DNA from: Oligoflexia bacterium
GTDB lineage: Bacteria; Bdellovibrionota_G; JANQFH01
Direction of reading: 5' to 3'
NCBI GenBank assembly: GCA_028277945.1
Contig: JANQFH010000056.1
Location: 248,001 to 312,000, forward strand
Length of the DNA: 64,000 nt
The position numbers were made by a program, and so were the translations under genes. Of the stretch, positions 17,471 to 26,088 are shown in pieces (the first letter of the stretch is position 1; the number at the start of each line of letters is the position of its first letter). The notes beneath the pieces are model-generated. The model was not told the origin of the DNA. It saw only the letters and a program-made list of their open reading frames with translations, and searched no databases.

Positions 17471-20400
17471 TTGGCTATGGCGGTAAAATTCACTCTGCAT
17501 CTACAAATCTTCCTGCTCATCTATTATCTAGCCTGCCCATACGCCCTTGCTGATTCTGCCTGGAACCAAGGCGATATCCACAGTGTGGAGCAGTTTATCG
17601 AACTTCTCCTACCAGTCTCTGGTCGCGAACGACGCACTGCCTTTCTACCCTTGCCCCAATGGGGCAAGAAAAAACCCGCCTACCGCAAATTTCAGTGGAA
17701 GCGCTTCGAAAGCCAACATTTTACCTTTTATTCCTATCCCGAAGGTGAGGCAGTTTTGCAAGAGGTCATTCGACTCCTTGAAGAGCACTTTGATGCCAAC
17801 AACGATCTCTTTGGCGTTACTAGCCGTTTCACTCATAAGGTGCCGGTAATCTTCTATCAGAGCCGGGAGGACTTTGAGCAGACCCACACCATTCGTGGTG
17901 TCATCCCAGAAGGTCTCGGTGGCGTTACCGAGCTCTTTGCCTGGAAACGGGTCATATTCCCCTTCGAAGGCTCCTGGACAAAGCTCGAACACGTGGTCCG
18001 CCACGAAGGCACTCACATCTATCAAATTGCCATGCAGCCTCGCTTACCTCTATGGTTCATAGAAGGTAGTGCAGAGACAAACTCTATCGGTTGGGATGCG
18101 GATGCTGAGACAATTTTACGGGATGCTTACCAAAATGAACTCATACCACCGATAAACCAATTGGTACGGATTCGTGGCACCTGGCTGATGTATAAAGTTG
18201 GCCACTTTATTACCAACTACATTTTACAACGCTATGGTCGAACTGCGTTTCGTGATCTCTATATCAACTCCTCTAAAATGAGCTTCCGGAAAAATGTTTC
18301 TCGATCTCTGAAGATCGATCTTGACCAACTAAATCGAGAAGTGCGCCATGAACTCGACCGTCAATTTGGAGAGGTATTACGGCAAAAAGACTTTACAGAT
18401 CGAGCTGATGAAATCGACAAAGGCTTCTTGCTGGCGGCCTACCAAGATCACTATCTCTCAGGCCTTGTAAAGCGAGGCAGACTGCGCCTACACCTCAATC
18501 ACTTTGAGCCAAGAGTCGGACTGGTTTCCCAAAGAGTCGTGTTTGACCGCCAACTAGGTACGGAATCGCTGCGTCGTTTTGAAGGTGGCGGTGATATGGA
18601 TAAAGAACAGATCATTTATACGGCCAAGAGACAGCGCAACGATGTGCTGCGCATACAGAAATATGAGTACGACAGCAGGAAAAGAACCTTCAAACTCAGC
18701 AAACCCGAAGAGTATGGTTGGCAGCAGATCGATCGCATCACCGATCCTACCCTGATCTCGACAGACCGCTTTGCTTTTATTGGTTATACCGGTGGATTCA
18801 CAAACCTCTACCTCTACAATAAGCAGACACAAAAATTACAACAGCTAACCCACGAAAACCATCATCTTACCGGTCTCGATTATTCGCCACGACGACAACA
18901 ACTTGTCTACGCCAAAGAGGTCGCCAAAAACAAAGCTAAACCTACCTATAACTACGATCTTTTCCTCTTTGACCTTACCACCTCTAAAGAAATCCCTCTG
19001 TTTACAACCTTCGACAATGAGAAAAGACCTCGCTTTTCGCCAAGAGGCGACGCCATCCTCTATGTTACAGATCGAAATAATCGTTTTAATATCGCCCACT
19101 ACGATCTGCAAACGAGACAGCAACACCAGTGGACCGATGCGAAGATTGGTTTTCCAGCAGCGGAATGGGCAGGTAGTACACGGTTACTCGTTGTTTCACC
19201 AAAAAAACTGACGCCGCATATCTTCCGGGGCACCCTACCAGCTCACAAACAGAGAATACAACGCATGCTTACCAAGGTGGAGGACGAGAACGCCACTTGG
19301 GTCTCTACGGTCAACACCGATACTCAATTCTACCCAAGTATAGAGAAACCTGATGACACGACCCCAACCGTCGATATCGTCCTCGGACCGACTCAGATTA
19401 AACAGCGTAAACTCCTGCTCAAGAAACAGCAGCCGTACCGTGTCCTTGCACTCACCGCCATTGACAATGAGATCTACTTTGTTGGCAAAGAAACGAGTGC
19501 ACAGCAGAGACCCGCACGTGAGCGCGACAAGCCAATTTACTTTTCATTGGGTACAACCACTGCCGAGGCAATCTCACGGGAACCCAGTGTAGCAGCACTG
19601 GGACGGCAGCAACTTCCAAAGACGCTTGTAGAGTTCTCTAAGCGCAACACGATTATGGAGCATTTCGTGGCACCCGATGGGAAGCAGGCCATTGTCCGTT
19701 TGAATCGAGTGCTATCCCTGGATAGGCAGGAACACCCAGACAAGGAAGACTTCCCTCTTTTCCTTGTAAACTTGTCCACAAAGCAGATGGCGCCCATTCC
19801 GAGCAACAAATACCTCAGCAATATCGACTATCGTCTTGAGAGGGTGGAATTTTTGAGTAATCAAAAAATTCTCTTTGTTGCTATAAAACCACAACTGCAG
19901 CGGCCAAAGATCCGACTCGCTATATACAACATCGAGGAGCGCTCTCTCAACAGCGCCTTCGGCAGAATCAAGGAACACACCATCTCAACGGACTCCCGTT
20001 ACGTTGCTGCTCGAACCCACAAAGATAAAATCCTGCTTTACGATACTCTGGACGGGAAAATACGCCAGATCTATGGTGGCGGTGAACTGATCCCACCGCC
20101 AAGCATGGGATTTACGACCTCGGCAGCGCTTGCTTACATTACTAAAAGCAACACCAATACTCCGCTAAACTATAAACTAAATTTTATTCACGTGGCCGCT
20201 AAGATCCAGCAAAGCGTGGCGTTCTATCTCGATGACCGCTATCAGGTAATTTCCGGAGTATTTTCAGAGGCATTTAGCCGTAACTTGTTTACCTTCGCCC
20301 TCCGCTGTGTCGACAGGCTCAGTCCTAGCAAAGCCCAAGCGCTATTTGTCTTTGATCCGGGAACCAAGGAACTGGTCGACATTTCAGCGGATGCCCTGAA

Positions 20401-22000
20401 ATTCGATCATCTCCTCTTTCATAAGCGAACTCTCTTCTATGCAGCTGCGCAAGAAGAGGAAGGTAGACGATACTACTGGTATCGAGATGGCAAGAGGGGG
20501 CGCTTCTTCGACACAGAAACAGCGGATTTCCATAAGCAGAGTGAGACGCTTGTTCTCGAAGGAGAATCGGGCCTCCTGCTCTTTCGCCTTAAACCTCGTA
20601 CCATTGAACTGCTGCATCCACAGACCTTTGGATTTGATATCAGTGGATCTACCTTGCTCTTTAGTGGGCTGGAGGCAAAAAATTTTCAACTCTACGCCCT
20701 CGATCTCAAGACCAACAACAGAGTGTTGCTGCCACCTCTTGCAGGAGATCTACTCCAACCGAAAATTCGGGTGCAAGATGGCGTTCCAGAAATCGCCTTT
20801 AGCCGTTACTTCAATGATACTTTCTCCGTTGGCTCTCTAACGCTGCCCCGTGATCGCGCCGCAAAGACTTCCGAATACCGCCTATTTACGCGTAACGATG
20901 GTTGGCTGTTTGCGCCTGGCTTTGCGGAGGGTCAACTCCACGGCAAATTCGCCAAAAAACCAACAGAGTTGATAAAGAGGCCGACTCCCATAAAGGAGCC
21001 GTCAGAAGACTCAGAAATTCCTGTGCTTCTCAGTGACAAATCTGCTGGCGCTTTTCGTCTACGACGTGCCGCTGCCGCCGTTGCCTTCGATGGCAGCCGC
21101 TTTCGCTACTTGGTCTCGGCCTATGCAGAAAACCTCTTTTCCGACCACAACCTCTTTGTCAACAGCATCTTTCTTAGCGACGAACTTATTGCTAGTGTTG
21201 GTTTTTCAAACAAACGGCATAGCTACGATATCCTTGCCAACTATACCGACGTTCCTGAAGTTCGCGTTGGCAGTGTGGTATTCAACCGTCCCTTTCTACT
21301 CGACGAGTTTCGTGAGATTGATCTCTACAGCGAGTTTGAAGTGCAGGTCTATCGCTCCCTCAAACCTGAATCGCCCCCATGGATTACAGCTGACGTTGCT
21401 AGCCGCACCTTTCTCGTCGGTAAAGCAGGTGTTGCCTACGGCTTTGATGAAACCGTGTGGGATCGGCACGGCCCCTTCTCTGGCAAACGGCTCTTCCTCA
21501 AAGCCGAACTAGGAATAGATGTTGAAAGCGGCAACATCGCCAATGCCGATACCAATCTTGATCTGCGGATCTATACCGATCTTACGCAGCGGTTCAGCAT
21601 TGCCAGCCGTGTGGTTGCCGGCATTAGCCGCGGCGACCTGCCGACAGTCTTTTTGCTTGGTGGCAATATCTCCTTTCGCGGTGTTGGTTTTGACGAGCTC
21701 GATGGCAACCAGTACTGGGTCTTTAGCCAAGACGTACGAATACCGATTTTGGATTTTGTTGGAGCTCGAGTGGCTGGCCCAGCCGATGCCTTCCTCGGAC
21801 TGCTCCTGCGCTACTTTGATCTGCGTGGCGGCCCCTATGTGGATGTCGGCGCTGTCTGGCTCGAGGATGAGGACTACGATCAAATCTACAGTGTCGGCTA
21901 TTTCTTTAGTGTGCCAACGATCTTTGGCCTTAACTTTCGCTTCAGTCAGGGACTCTTTGGTGAGGATGGCATCAACATCTGGCTTGGCGCTAGCTGGTAA
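17471..22000 (+). CDS. Giant surface protein: metallopeptidase-like, beta-propeller and Omp85-like barrel
   Basis: A 1509-residue exported protein. A hydrophobic signal segment lies at residues 5-27. At 178-182 there is HEGTH, an HExxH zinc-binding motif, with a second glutamate in FIEGSAE about 20 residues on, as in gluzincin (peptidase MA-like) domains. From about 350 to 1150 come repeated TolB/PD40-type blades, such as RPRFSPRGDAILYVTD. The last 350 residues look like an Omp85/surface-antigen barrel, with FLLGGNISFRGVGF and a C-terminal Trp. It probably sits in the outer membrane. It lies downstream of the sigma-54 promoter and the structured leader. Enzyme activity is not proven. Confidence 0.7.
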   Translation: MAMAVKFTLHLQIFLLIYYLACPYALADSAWNQGDIHSVEQFIELLLPVSGRERRTAFLPLPQWGKKKPAYRKFQWKRFESQHFTFYSYPEGEAVLQEVIRLLEEHFDANNDLFGVTSRFTHKVPVIFYQSREDFEQTHTIRGVIPEGLGGVTELFAWKRVIFPFEGSWTKLEHVVRHEGTHIYQIAMQPRLPLWFIEGSAETNSIGWDADAETILRDAYQNELIPPINQLVRIRGTWLMYKVGHFITNYILQRYGRTAFRDLYINSSKMSFRKNVSRSLKIDLDQLNREVRHELDRQFGEVLRQKDFTDRADEIDKGFLLAAYQDHYLSGLVKRGRLRLHLNHFEPRVGLVSQRVVFDRQLGTESLRRFEGGGDMDKEQIIYTAKRQRNDVLRIQKYEYDSRKRTFKLSKPEEYGWQQIDRITDPTLISTDRFAFIGYTGGFTNLYLYNKQTQKLQQLTHENHHLTGLDYSPRRQQLVYAKEVAKNKAKPTYNYDLFLFDLTTSKEIPLFTTFDNEKRPRFSPRGDAILYVTDRNNRFNIAHYDLQTRQQHQWTDAKIGFPAAEWAGSTRLLVVSPKKLTPHIFRGTLPAHKQRIQRMLTKVEDENATWVSTVNTDTQFYPSIEKPDDTTPTVDIVLGPTQIKQRKLLLKKQQPYRVLALTAIDNEIYFVGKETSAQQRPARERDKPIYFSLGTTTAEAISREPSVAALGRQQLPKTLVEFSKRNTIMEHFVAPDGKQAIVRLNRVLSLDRQEHPDKEDFPLFLVNLSTKQMAPIPSNKYLSNIDYRLERVEFLSNQKILFVAIKPQLQRPKIRLAIYNIEERSLNSAFGRIKEHTISTDSRYVAARTHKDKILLYDTLDGKIRQIYGGGELIPPPSMGFTTSAALAYITKSNTNTPLNYKLNFIHVAAKIQQSVAFYLDDRYQVISGVFSEAFSRNLFTFALRCVDRLSPSKAQALFVFDPGTKELVDISADALKFDHLLFHKRTLFYAAAQEEEGRRYYWYRDGKRGRFFDTETADFHKQSETLVLEGESGLLLFRLKPRTIELLHPQTFGFDISGSTLLFSGLEAKNFQLYALDLKTNNRVLLPPLAGDLLQPKIRVQDGVPEIAFSRYFNDTFSVGSLTLPRDRAAKTSEYRLFTRNDGWLFAPGFAEGQLHGKFAKKPTELIKRPTPIKEPSEDSEIPVLLSDKSAGAFRLRRAAAAVAFDGSRFRYLVSAYAENLFSDHNLFVNSIFLSDELIASVGFSNKRHSYDILANYTDVPEVRVGSVVFNRPFLLDEFREIDLYSEFEVQVYRSLKPESPPWITADVASRTFLVGKAGVAYGFDETVWDRHGPFSGKRLFLKAELGIDVESGNIANADTNLDLRIYTDLTQRFSIASRVVAGISRGDLPTVFLLGGNISFRGVGFDELDGNQYWVFSQDVRIPILDFVGARVAGPADAFLGLLLRYFDLRGGPYVDVGAVWLEDEDYDQIYSVGYFFSVPTIFGLNFRFSQGLFGEDGINIWLGASW

Positions 22001-22164
22001 AATCATTTAATTTCAGTTAGTTATAGTAAAAACCGGCCGCAAACCCTTAAAAATCGACCCCCCTTTTCTTTTCCCTTGAAAAATAGCTCCAATTTGCTTA
22101 GTGTGGGCCACCTTGCTCGGGAGAGTCGGGCAAAAACGACGCAAACAACGTTAGGAGGAAAGTG

Positions 22165-22710
22165 ATGAAAAGAGTCATGCAAACCCTAGTTCTGGCCCTC
22201 TTGGTGTTACCGCTCGCCAGTTACGCCATGGGCCCAGACCACCAGTTTGAGACTGGTGTGCAGTTCCAGCTGCCCTACATTGTCGATGCCGGTGATATCC
22301 CCGGAGGCGCAGCCATTGAAGATGAAACTGGCGACGTCCTGCTCGGTGTCTTTGGCAACTGGTTCTACAATGCCAATTGGAGCTTTGGTGCTCAGTTTGA
22401 CATTGGCTTGGAAAAACCAGCAGGTGGTGACACCCAGTTCCTCATCACACCAGGAACCGCATGGAACTTTTTACCCGATGCCATGTTTGATCCTTACGTC
22501 CGCCTTGATGTGCCGTTCAATATCACCGGTGGCGTGATTGATGACTTTGATGTTGGTGTGAACGGTGGTGTTGGTGTGGTTTGGCACCTAGAAGACCTCA
22601 CGGGCGTCGAGGGTTTTAGTTTCAAAACCGACTTTGATGCCAACTACTTCTTTGACTCTGAGCTCTTCTCGCTCACCCTGTTCCGCGCTGCTTTAGCCTA
22701 TAGTTTCTAA
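22165..22710 (+). CDS. Small outer-membrane beta-barrel protein
   Basis: About 181 residues. A signal peptide (KRVMQTLVLALLVLPLASYA) is followed by alternating amphipathic strands such as LLGVFGNWFYNANWSFGAQF, and a C-terminal aromatic end (AALAYSF) as in BamA-inserted barrels. This fits an 8-stranded OmpA/OmpW-like barrel with no assigned substrate. The ATG at 22165 is preferred over the adjacent GTG because it lies 6 nt from AGGAGG. A strong bidirectional terminator follows. Confidence 0.7.
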   Translation: MKRVMQTLVLALLVLPLASYAMGPDHQFETGVQFQLPYIVDAGDIPGGAAIEDETGDVLLGVFGNWFYNANWSFGAQFDIGLEKPAGGDTQFLITPGTAWNFLPDAMFDPYVRLDVPFNITGGVIDDFDVGVNGGVGVVWHLEDLTGVEGFSFKTDFDANYFFDSELFSLTLFRAALAYSF

Positions 22711-22735
22711 GGCTGAAAAGGCGAATAAGAAAAAG

Positions 22736-22772
22736 AAAAACCCGGTGCCAGTTAACTGGCACCGGGTTTTTT
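22736..22772. terminator. Bidirectional intrinsic terminator
   Basis: A perfect 26-nt palindrome at 22741-22766 (CCCGGTGCCAG arms) is flanked by five A residues on the left and six T residues on the right. It can therefore end both the barrel gene (plus) and the convergent lipoprotein gene (minus). It is the strongest terminator in the window. Confidence 0.92.
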
Positions 22773-22781
22773 GTGTCAACT

Positions 22782-23876
22782 TTATGGGCTTAGCTTTGAA
22801 AGAGCGCTTCCCGGAGGCCCGTAGACACCAAAGAGCGGGGCCAACAGATCAACTGCCCCGGAACGTAATAGATCGGGAGGAAGGTTCACGAAGGAGTCAT
22901 CATCGGGTGATGGGTAGAGTTTAAGCATCTTTGATGTTGGATCATCCCCGCCTGTAGGTGTTTGATAGGCAATTTGAAACTTCTTTGCCTCGCCTTCCTG
23001 GACCGGCAGTGGAAAACCTTGGTTAGAGGTAGCTTCCAAACACATGAAGCTCTCACCATTAATGGCAATCTCTGCTCCTGTGCTGCCTGGAGTTAGCTTG
23101 CCATTGGCGCCACAGCCATTAGCATCCATGATTGTTTCGACCACTGTTGTCAGGGGATAGGTGTCAGAGCCACTGCCTCCGGCAATGAATCCTGTATCAT
23201 TGTACTCACCTGCAGGCAAGCCTGACGGCAATTTATTCTTATATGTGTACTGATACCGAACCTGGGCGACAAAATCTTTGCCCGAAAAAAGTCCCCAGTC
23301 TGCTATCCACTCTTTATTCACATCGGCAAGAATGCCCATGGTCAACATCCCTGACTTTTTTTCACCAAACTTAGTCTTGGCAAACTCCATAGACGCGGTC
23401 TCTTCCCTTAGGTCGACACATTGGACAGTGAGCAGATCTTTTTGGCAGTCGCCATTGATTGCACCAATGCCATTCAAAACAAAACTTCCGCCGACAATAG
23501 TAGCCAAACCAATGCCCATCAAAGCCGGTAGACTCAAGTGATCGCCACTACCCCCACTGCCGGCACCCGTTGGGGTCACATCCAGACCATCAAGAATGCC
23601 ATCGCCGTCACCATCTGGATTGCCTGGAGAGGGATCGACACTATCACAACTGCCATCGCCATCCGCATCCCCAGCCACACAAGCTGGTCCCACGGGCGGG
23701 TTGGCCGTTGGGTTGTCTGGGTTCCAGGTTGGCAGGCCATTGGCATTGCTCAACAACGGTGCAGTCGTCTCATCGTTGTTGCCACATCCAGGCAGTAGCA
23801 CCAGGCTCATGACCGTGAGCAGCAGCAACGGTAGCGTGACCACTCGGCTTTGATAAATTCTATTGACCGTCATCAT
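22782..23876 (-). CDS. Lipoprotein with calcium-binding (thrombospondin type 3-like) repeats
   Basis: About 364 residues. The signal peptide ends in a lipobox (VLLPGC). A linker rich in Asn and Pro leads to Asp-rich repeats (DADGDGSCDSVDPSPGNPDG then DGDGILDGLD) typical of TSP3/OmpA-linker calcium-binding segments. Next is a hydrophobic Gly-rich stretch (LMGIGLATIVGGSFVLNG) and a soluble C-terminal region of unknown fold. The ATG at 23876 follows GGGAGG at 8 nt. It is convergent with the barrel gene and shares its terminator. Function unknown; a surface or periplasmic location is inferred. Confidence 0.6.
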   Translation of the reverse strand: MMTVNRIYQSRVVTLPLLLLTVMSLVLLPGCGNNDETTAPLLSNANGLPTWNPDNPTANPPVGPACVAGDADGDGSCDSVDPSPGNPDGDGDGILDGLDVTPTGAGSGGSGDHLSLPALMGIGLATIVGGSFVLNGIGAINGDCQKDLLTVQCVDLREETASMEFAKTKFGEKKSGMLTMGILADVNKEWIADWGLFSGKDFVAQVRYQYTYKNKLPSGLPAGEYNDTGFIAGGSGSDTYPLTTVVETIMDANGCGANGKLTPGSTGAEIAINGESFMCLEATSNQGFPLPVQEGEAKKFQIAYQTPTGGDDPTSKMLKLYPSPDDDSFVNLPPDLLRSGAVDLLAPLFGVYGPPGSALSKLSP

Positions 23877-23968
23877 GCTCCTAACCTCCCTGGTTATGGT
23901 AAGCCTTGCTTCAGGCTTTGATTTCTGCAGTGACAAATACACAAGAAACGTGCCACCCCAACGTATTA

Positions 23969-23978
23969 AGGTTAACCT
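23969..23978. promoter_or_regulatory. Palindrome upstream of the lipoprotein gene (possible operator)
   Basis: AGGTTAACCT is a perfect palindrome extended by TATTA/TAATA flanks, 93 bp upstream of the lipoprotein start in AT-rich DNA. A regulator site is possible but there is no direct evidence. Confidence 0.3.
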
Positions 23979-24033
23979 ATTAATATTAAAAGAAATATAT
24001 TGAAACCTCAGCCTGTTTAAGCGCTCTTTTTAC

Positions 24034-24045
24034 ACCTCCGTCCCC
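24034..24045 (-). repeat. GGGGACGGAGGT motif, copy 3
   Basis: Reverse complement ACCTCCGTCCCC, followed by TGCAAAAGCTTGC. The same block, slightly altered, recurs 57 bp on at 24091, so the pair forms a short direct repeat of about 22 bp. Confidence 0.6.
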
Positions 24046-24090
24046 TGCAAAAGCTTGCTTGGTCATGCAATCTTTTCATGCATGATTTCG

Positions 24091-24103
24091 ACCTCCGTCC
24101 CCC
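24091..24103 (-). repeat. GGGGGACGGAGGT motif, copy 4
   Basis: Second member of the direct pair with copy 3, followed by TGTAAAGCTTGC. A CATGCA...TGCATG inverted repeat lies between the two copies. No gene lies between them. Confidence 0.6.
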
Positions 24104-24175
24104 TGTAAAGCTTGCGGGCGGGGCATCTGGTGAGAGCACATTGTCACAAGAAAATTAAGCTGTTATCATGGTTCT

Positions 24176-24544
24176 ATGGGGCAAAAAGAGGATAAAAGGC
24201 TCTCTCCACGACGCGATATCAATGTCGCTGTCACCACACAAAGCCACTCCCGCCTGCAGGAGTTTTATGCAAAAAACATCAGTGGTGGCGGTATCTTTCT
24301 CGAAATGGAGGAGTCTCCTGCTATGGGTGAGAGGTTCAAACTCGCGTTTACCATCCCTGGCAAGAACGAACCCCTCCAGGTTGAAGCTGAGGTCGTGCGC
24401 CACCACCCCATTGAAACCATGGATGCCGACTTTAATCCCAAACAGATCCAAGGCGTCGGACTACGCTTTACCGACCTTACGGCCGAGCAACAACAGCTGA
24501 TTGAGCAGTATGTGCGTGGCCGAGGCCTTTCCGTTCAGGGTTGA
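24176..24544 (+). CDS. PilZ domain protein
   Basis: A 122-residue single-domain protein. It carries both c-di-GMP contacts: RxxxR in KRLSPRRD at the start and NxSxxG in NISGGGIFLEM near residue 40. It ends with a GVGLRFTDLT strand-helix. Layout and length resemble the small PilZ proteins of Myxococcus and other deltaproteobacteria. It is 3 bp upstream of an AAA ATPase gene and probably co-transcribed with it, suggesting that c-di-GMP input could modulate that ATPase or the exporter downstream. Confidence 0.8.
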   Translation: MGQKEDKRLSPRRDINVAVTTQSHSRLQEFYAKNISGGGIFLEMEESPAMGERFKLAFTIPGKNEPLQVEAEVVRHHPIETMDADFNPKQIQGVGLRFTDLTAEQQQLIEQYVRGRGLSVQG

Positions 24545-24547
24545 GCC

Positions 24548-26077
24548 ATGCCACCGGCCGAAGCAGCAAAAAAGCAGCAGGTCGCCATCGACCAGTCATC
24601 CTCTCGCAACGTCGTCGAGGAACTCAAACGCATCATCGCCACCAAATATCCACTGGTCTATGTGCTAACCTGGGAAGACCAACGTCTCAACAACATCTTG
24701 AAGCAGGTTGGGGAAAAGGCCTTTTCATCGCCAATCAAACTCTACACCTGGACGCTCACCGACGGGCTGCTCGATCCTGCTGGCAACAAGATCGACAACA
24801 CAGAGGGGCCCATCGCTGCCATCAACGCCATCATCAAGGAAAAGACCACCGCACTCTTTCACCTCAAAGACTTTCACATCCATATGAACGACGCCGCTGT
24901 TGTGCGCAAACTACGCGATGCCTATCAAGCACTCAAGAACAGCTATAAAACGATCTTTGTCTCCGCGCCGTCGATTGACATACCTAATGAACTGGCACGT
25001 GAAATCCACCTCTATGACTTCCCACTGCCAACGATCAGCGAATTAAAGCGGCTTTTAGGGCAAATGCTGCAGGCACAAAAGAATCTCAAAGTCGAGCTCA
25101 GTGATGAGGAACAGCAAGAGTTTGCCAAGGCCGCGCTTGGCATGACCTTGGATGAAGCTCGTGTGGCCTTTACCAAAAGCTTTGTCGGTAAAAGCAAGCT
25201 CACCATTGCCGACCTTAAAATCGTGGTCGAAGAGAAGAGCCTCATGGTACGACGTGAAGGTATTTTAGAGTTTGTCCCCATTGACTTTGGCATTGAAGAG
25301 GTCGGTGGCCTTAACAACTTGAAAAAATGGCTGGAAACTCGAACCCGCTTCTTCACCAAAGAGGCCGAGGGTTTTGGCATCACCGCACCACGGGGCGTGT
25401 TGATGACCGGCGTCTCTGGCTGCGGCAAATCCCTCTGTGTCAAGGCGATCTCCAAGTACTGGAAGCTGCCGCTCATGCGCCTTGACATGACCCGCGTCTT
25501 TGGCGGCATTGGTGGTAATCCCGAACAGGCGATGCAGCGCGCCCTCAACACCGTCGAAGCCCTGGCACCCGTCATCCTCTGGATCGACGAGATCGAAAAT
25601 GCCTTGGCAGGCTCACGCGAGGGAGACGCCGGTGTGACCAATCGCATCTTTAGCTCGTTTCTCACCTGGATGCAGGAACGCCAGGCCATGGTCTTTATTG
25701 CGGCAACGGCCAATCAGATTCACATGCTACCGGCAGAGTTCTTGCGAAAGGGTCGTTTTGATGAGATCTTCTTTGTCGATCTGCCGACAGAACAAGAGCG
25801 CATGGATATCTTTAAAGTTCATCTACAAAAGCGTGGGCATGACCCCAGCAAGTTCAACCTGGTGAACCTTGCCAAGGGTACCAATAGCTTTAACGGTGCT
25901 GAAATCGAGCAGTGTGTGGTCGGGGGTCTGTTTGAGGCGTTTAATGAAAAGCGACCGCTACATGAAAACGATCTCTACAAAATGATTGGTAAGATGGTCC
26001 CTCTGGCAACCACTATGGCTGAAACGATCAAACAGATCAAACGCTGGGCTGACACGCGCGCGGTGAAGGCCAGTTAG
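24548..26077 (+). CDS. Ycf46-like AAA+ ATPase
   Basis: A 509-residue protein. Residues 20-240 form the N-terminal region typical of Ycf46-type proteins (ELKRIIATKYPLVYVLTWED), followed by one AAA+ module. That module has GVSGCGKSLCVKAIS (Walker A), PVILWIDEIENAL (Walker B), a sensor-1 segment FIAATANQIHMLPAEFLRKG, and the arginine-finger region KGRFDEIFFVDLPT. The family is found in cyanobacteria, plastids and several Proteobacteria; its substrate is not known to me. It sits between the PilZ gene and an ABC exporter pair with tiny gaps. Confidence 0.85.
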   Translation: MPPAEAAKKQQVAIDQSSSRNVVEELKRIIATKYPLVYVLTWEDQRLNNILKQVGEKAFSSPIKLYTWTLTDGLLDPAGNKIDNTEGPIAAINAIIKEKTTALFHLKDFHIHMNDAAVVRKLRDAYQALKNSYKTIFVSAPSIDIPNELAREIHLYDFPLPTISELKRLLGQMLQAQKNLKVELSDEEQQEFAKAALGMTLDEARVAFTKSFVGKSKLTIADLKIVVEEKSLMVRREGILEFVPIDFGIEEVGGLNNLKKWLETRTRFFTKEAEGFGITAPRGVLMTGVSGCGKSLCVKAISKYWKLPLMRLDMTRVFGGIGGNPEQAMQRALNTVEALAPVILWIDEIENALAGSREGDAGVTNRIFSSFLTWMQERQAMVFIAATANQIHMLPAEFLRKGRFDEIFFVDLPTEQERMDIFKVHLQKRGHDPSKFNLVNLAKGTNSFNGAEIEQCVVGGLFEAFNEKRPLHENDLYKMIGKMVPLATTMAETIKQIKRWADTRAVKAS

Positions 26078-26088
26078 CCGGCCGCTCA

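Noticed and set aside
25012-25713. A 233-residue minus-strand ORF inside the AAA ATPase gene.
   Set aside because: It is antisense to intact Walker motifs and has a low-complexity Ser/Arg composition.
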